A stretch of 5,586 bases of DNA from Kocuria sp. (GTDB taxonomy: Bacteria; Actinomycetota; Actinomycetes; Actinomycetales; Micrococcaceae). Position 1 is the first letter of the stretch. The number at the start of each line of letters is the position of its first letter. A program made the translations under genes and the position numbers. Shown here one piece after another: positions 5,237 to 5,586 of this stretch. Location: NCBI GenBank assembly GCA_030453435.1, contig JAKDKI010000165.1, positions 1-5,586 of the forward strand, in the 5' to 3' direction. The notes below the pieces were generated by a model, which saw only the letters and a list, made by a program, of their open reading frames with translations, had not been told where the DNA came from and did no database searches.

Positions 5237-5586
5237 GCACGACCATCAGTCACAACCCACAGGGACTTCCACACGGGATGCCGTGGTGGTGTGCCCCACC
5301 GAGTACGGCGGCCAGCTGGAACATGCCGCGGACTTGGCGCTCGCCCTGTTGGATGACCCGCAGGCCGACCGGGTGTGGCTCGTCTCCCGCCCGGGCGCCC
5401 AGGAGTATCTGAGCTGGGGATCGGACCATCCGGTACAGGTGGTGGAGACGGTCCCGCCGCGGCGCACCCAGTCCCCCGAATCCAAGATCGGGAAACTTCT
5501 CAAGCCAGTCCTTCAGGGCGCGGATCTGGTGCGCGAGCACGCTGCCGTTCGCTCCGTTGCCAAGCAGGCCGGTGGGCGGGCCGTGC
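5226..5586 (+). CDS. Probable glycosyltransferase, N-terminal fragment
   Basis: The first 120 codons of a gene that runs off the right edge. It starts at ATG 5226, inside the end of the chain-length gene (11-nt overlap), with GGAGG at 5216-5220 five nt upstream, so the two are translationally coupled. After a polar tail (1-17) comes a hydrophobic strand and loop, DAVVVCPTEYGGQLEHAADL (18-37), then RVWLVSRPGAQEYL (49-62). A strand followed by a Gly-Gly loop and a helix is what opens the N-terminal Rossmann domain of GT-B glycosyltransferases, and the context agrees. The donor-binding C-terminal half is outside the window, so the family is not proven. It lacks a signal peptide or membrane span in the visible part. 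Confidence 0.55.
   Translation, partial: MSAEHDHQSQPTGTSTRDAVVVCPTEYGGQLEHAADLALALLDDPQADRVWLVSRPGAQEYLSWGSDHPVQVVETVPPRRTQSPESKIGKLLKPVLQGADLVREHAAVRSVAKQAGGRAV

Overview
The window is GC-rich chromosomal DNA. Its codon use, protein signatures and GTG starts point to a high-GC Gram-positive actinobacterium, and the siroheme enzyme architecture resembles Micrococcaceae (Kocuria, Rothia or Arthrobacter-like). That placement rests on recognition and was not checked by search. I see no mobile element, CRISPR array, tRNA or rRNA.

Layout. (1) 1-316, minus: the first 105 codons of mfd, the transcription-repair coupling factor, running off the left edge. (2) 317-420: a 104-bp divergent promoter region between mfd and hemD. 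(3) 421-1263, plus: a HemD-family uroporphyrinogen-III synthase. (4) 1328-3166, minus and convergent with hemD: a 612-residue fusion of a short degenerate Rossmann-like segment, a uroporphyrinogen-III C-methyltransferase (SUMT) and a full-length CbiX/SirB-type chelatase. (5) 3167-3304: a gap with overlapping, mutually exclusive GC-rich inverted repeats just before the fusion gene. (6) 3305-4336, minus: a family-2 glycosyltransferase with a GTG start. (7) 4337-4585: a 249-bp divergent regulatory region rich in inverted repeats. (8) 4586-5236, plus: a short Wzz/CapA-type chain-length determinant with no kinase domain. (9) 5226 to the right edge, plus: the start of a translationally coupled gene, probably another glycosyltransferase.

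How the genes work together. hemD and the SUMT-chelatase fusion together cover most of the route from hydroxymethylbilane to siroheme, the cofactor of sulfite and nitrite reductases. The one uncertain step is precorrin-2 oxidation, because the N-terminal segment that should carry the dehydrogenase looks truncated and lacks its cofactor motif. The right third is the edge of a surface or exopolysaccharide locus: a glycosyltransferase is transcribed away from an operon that opens with the chain-length determinant.

I found no convincing new multi-gene system. The points most worth a second look are the domain architecture of the siroheme enzyme, the possible leaderless start of hemD, and the structured leaders of the fusion gene, the glycosyltransferase and the chain-length gene.
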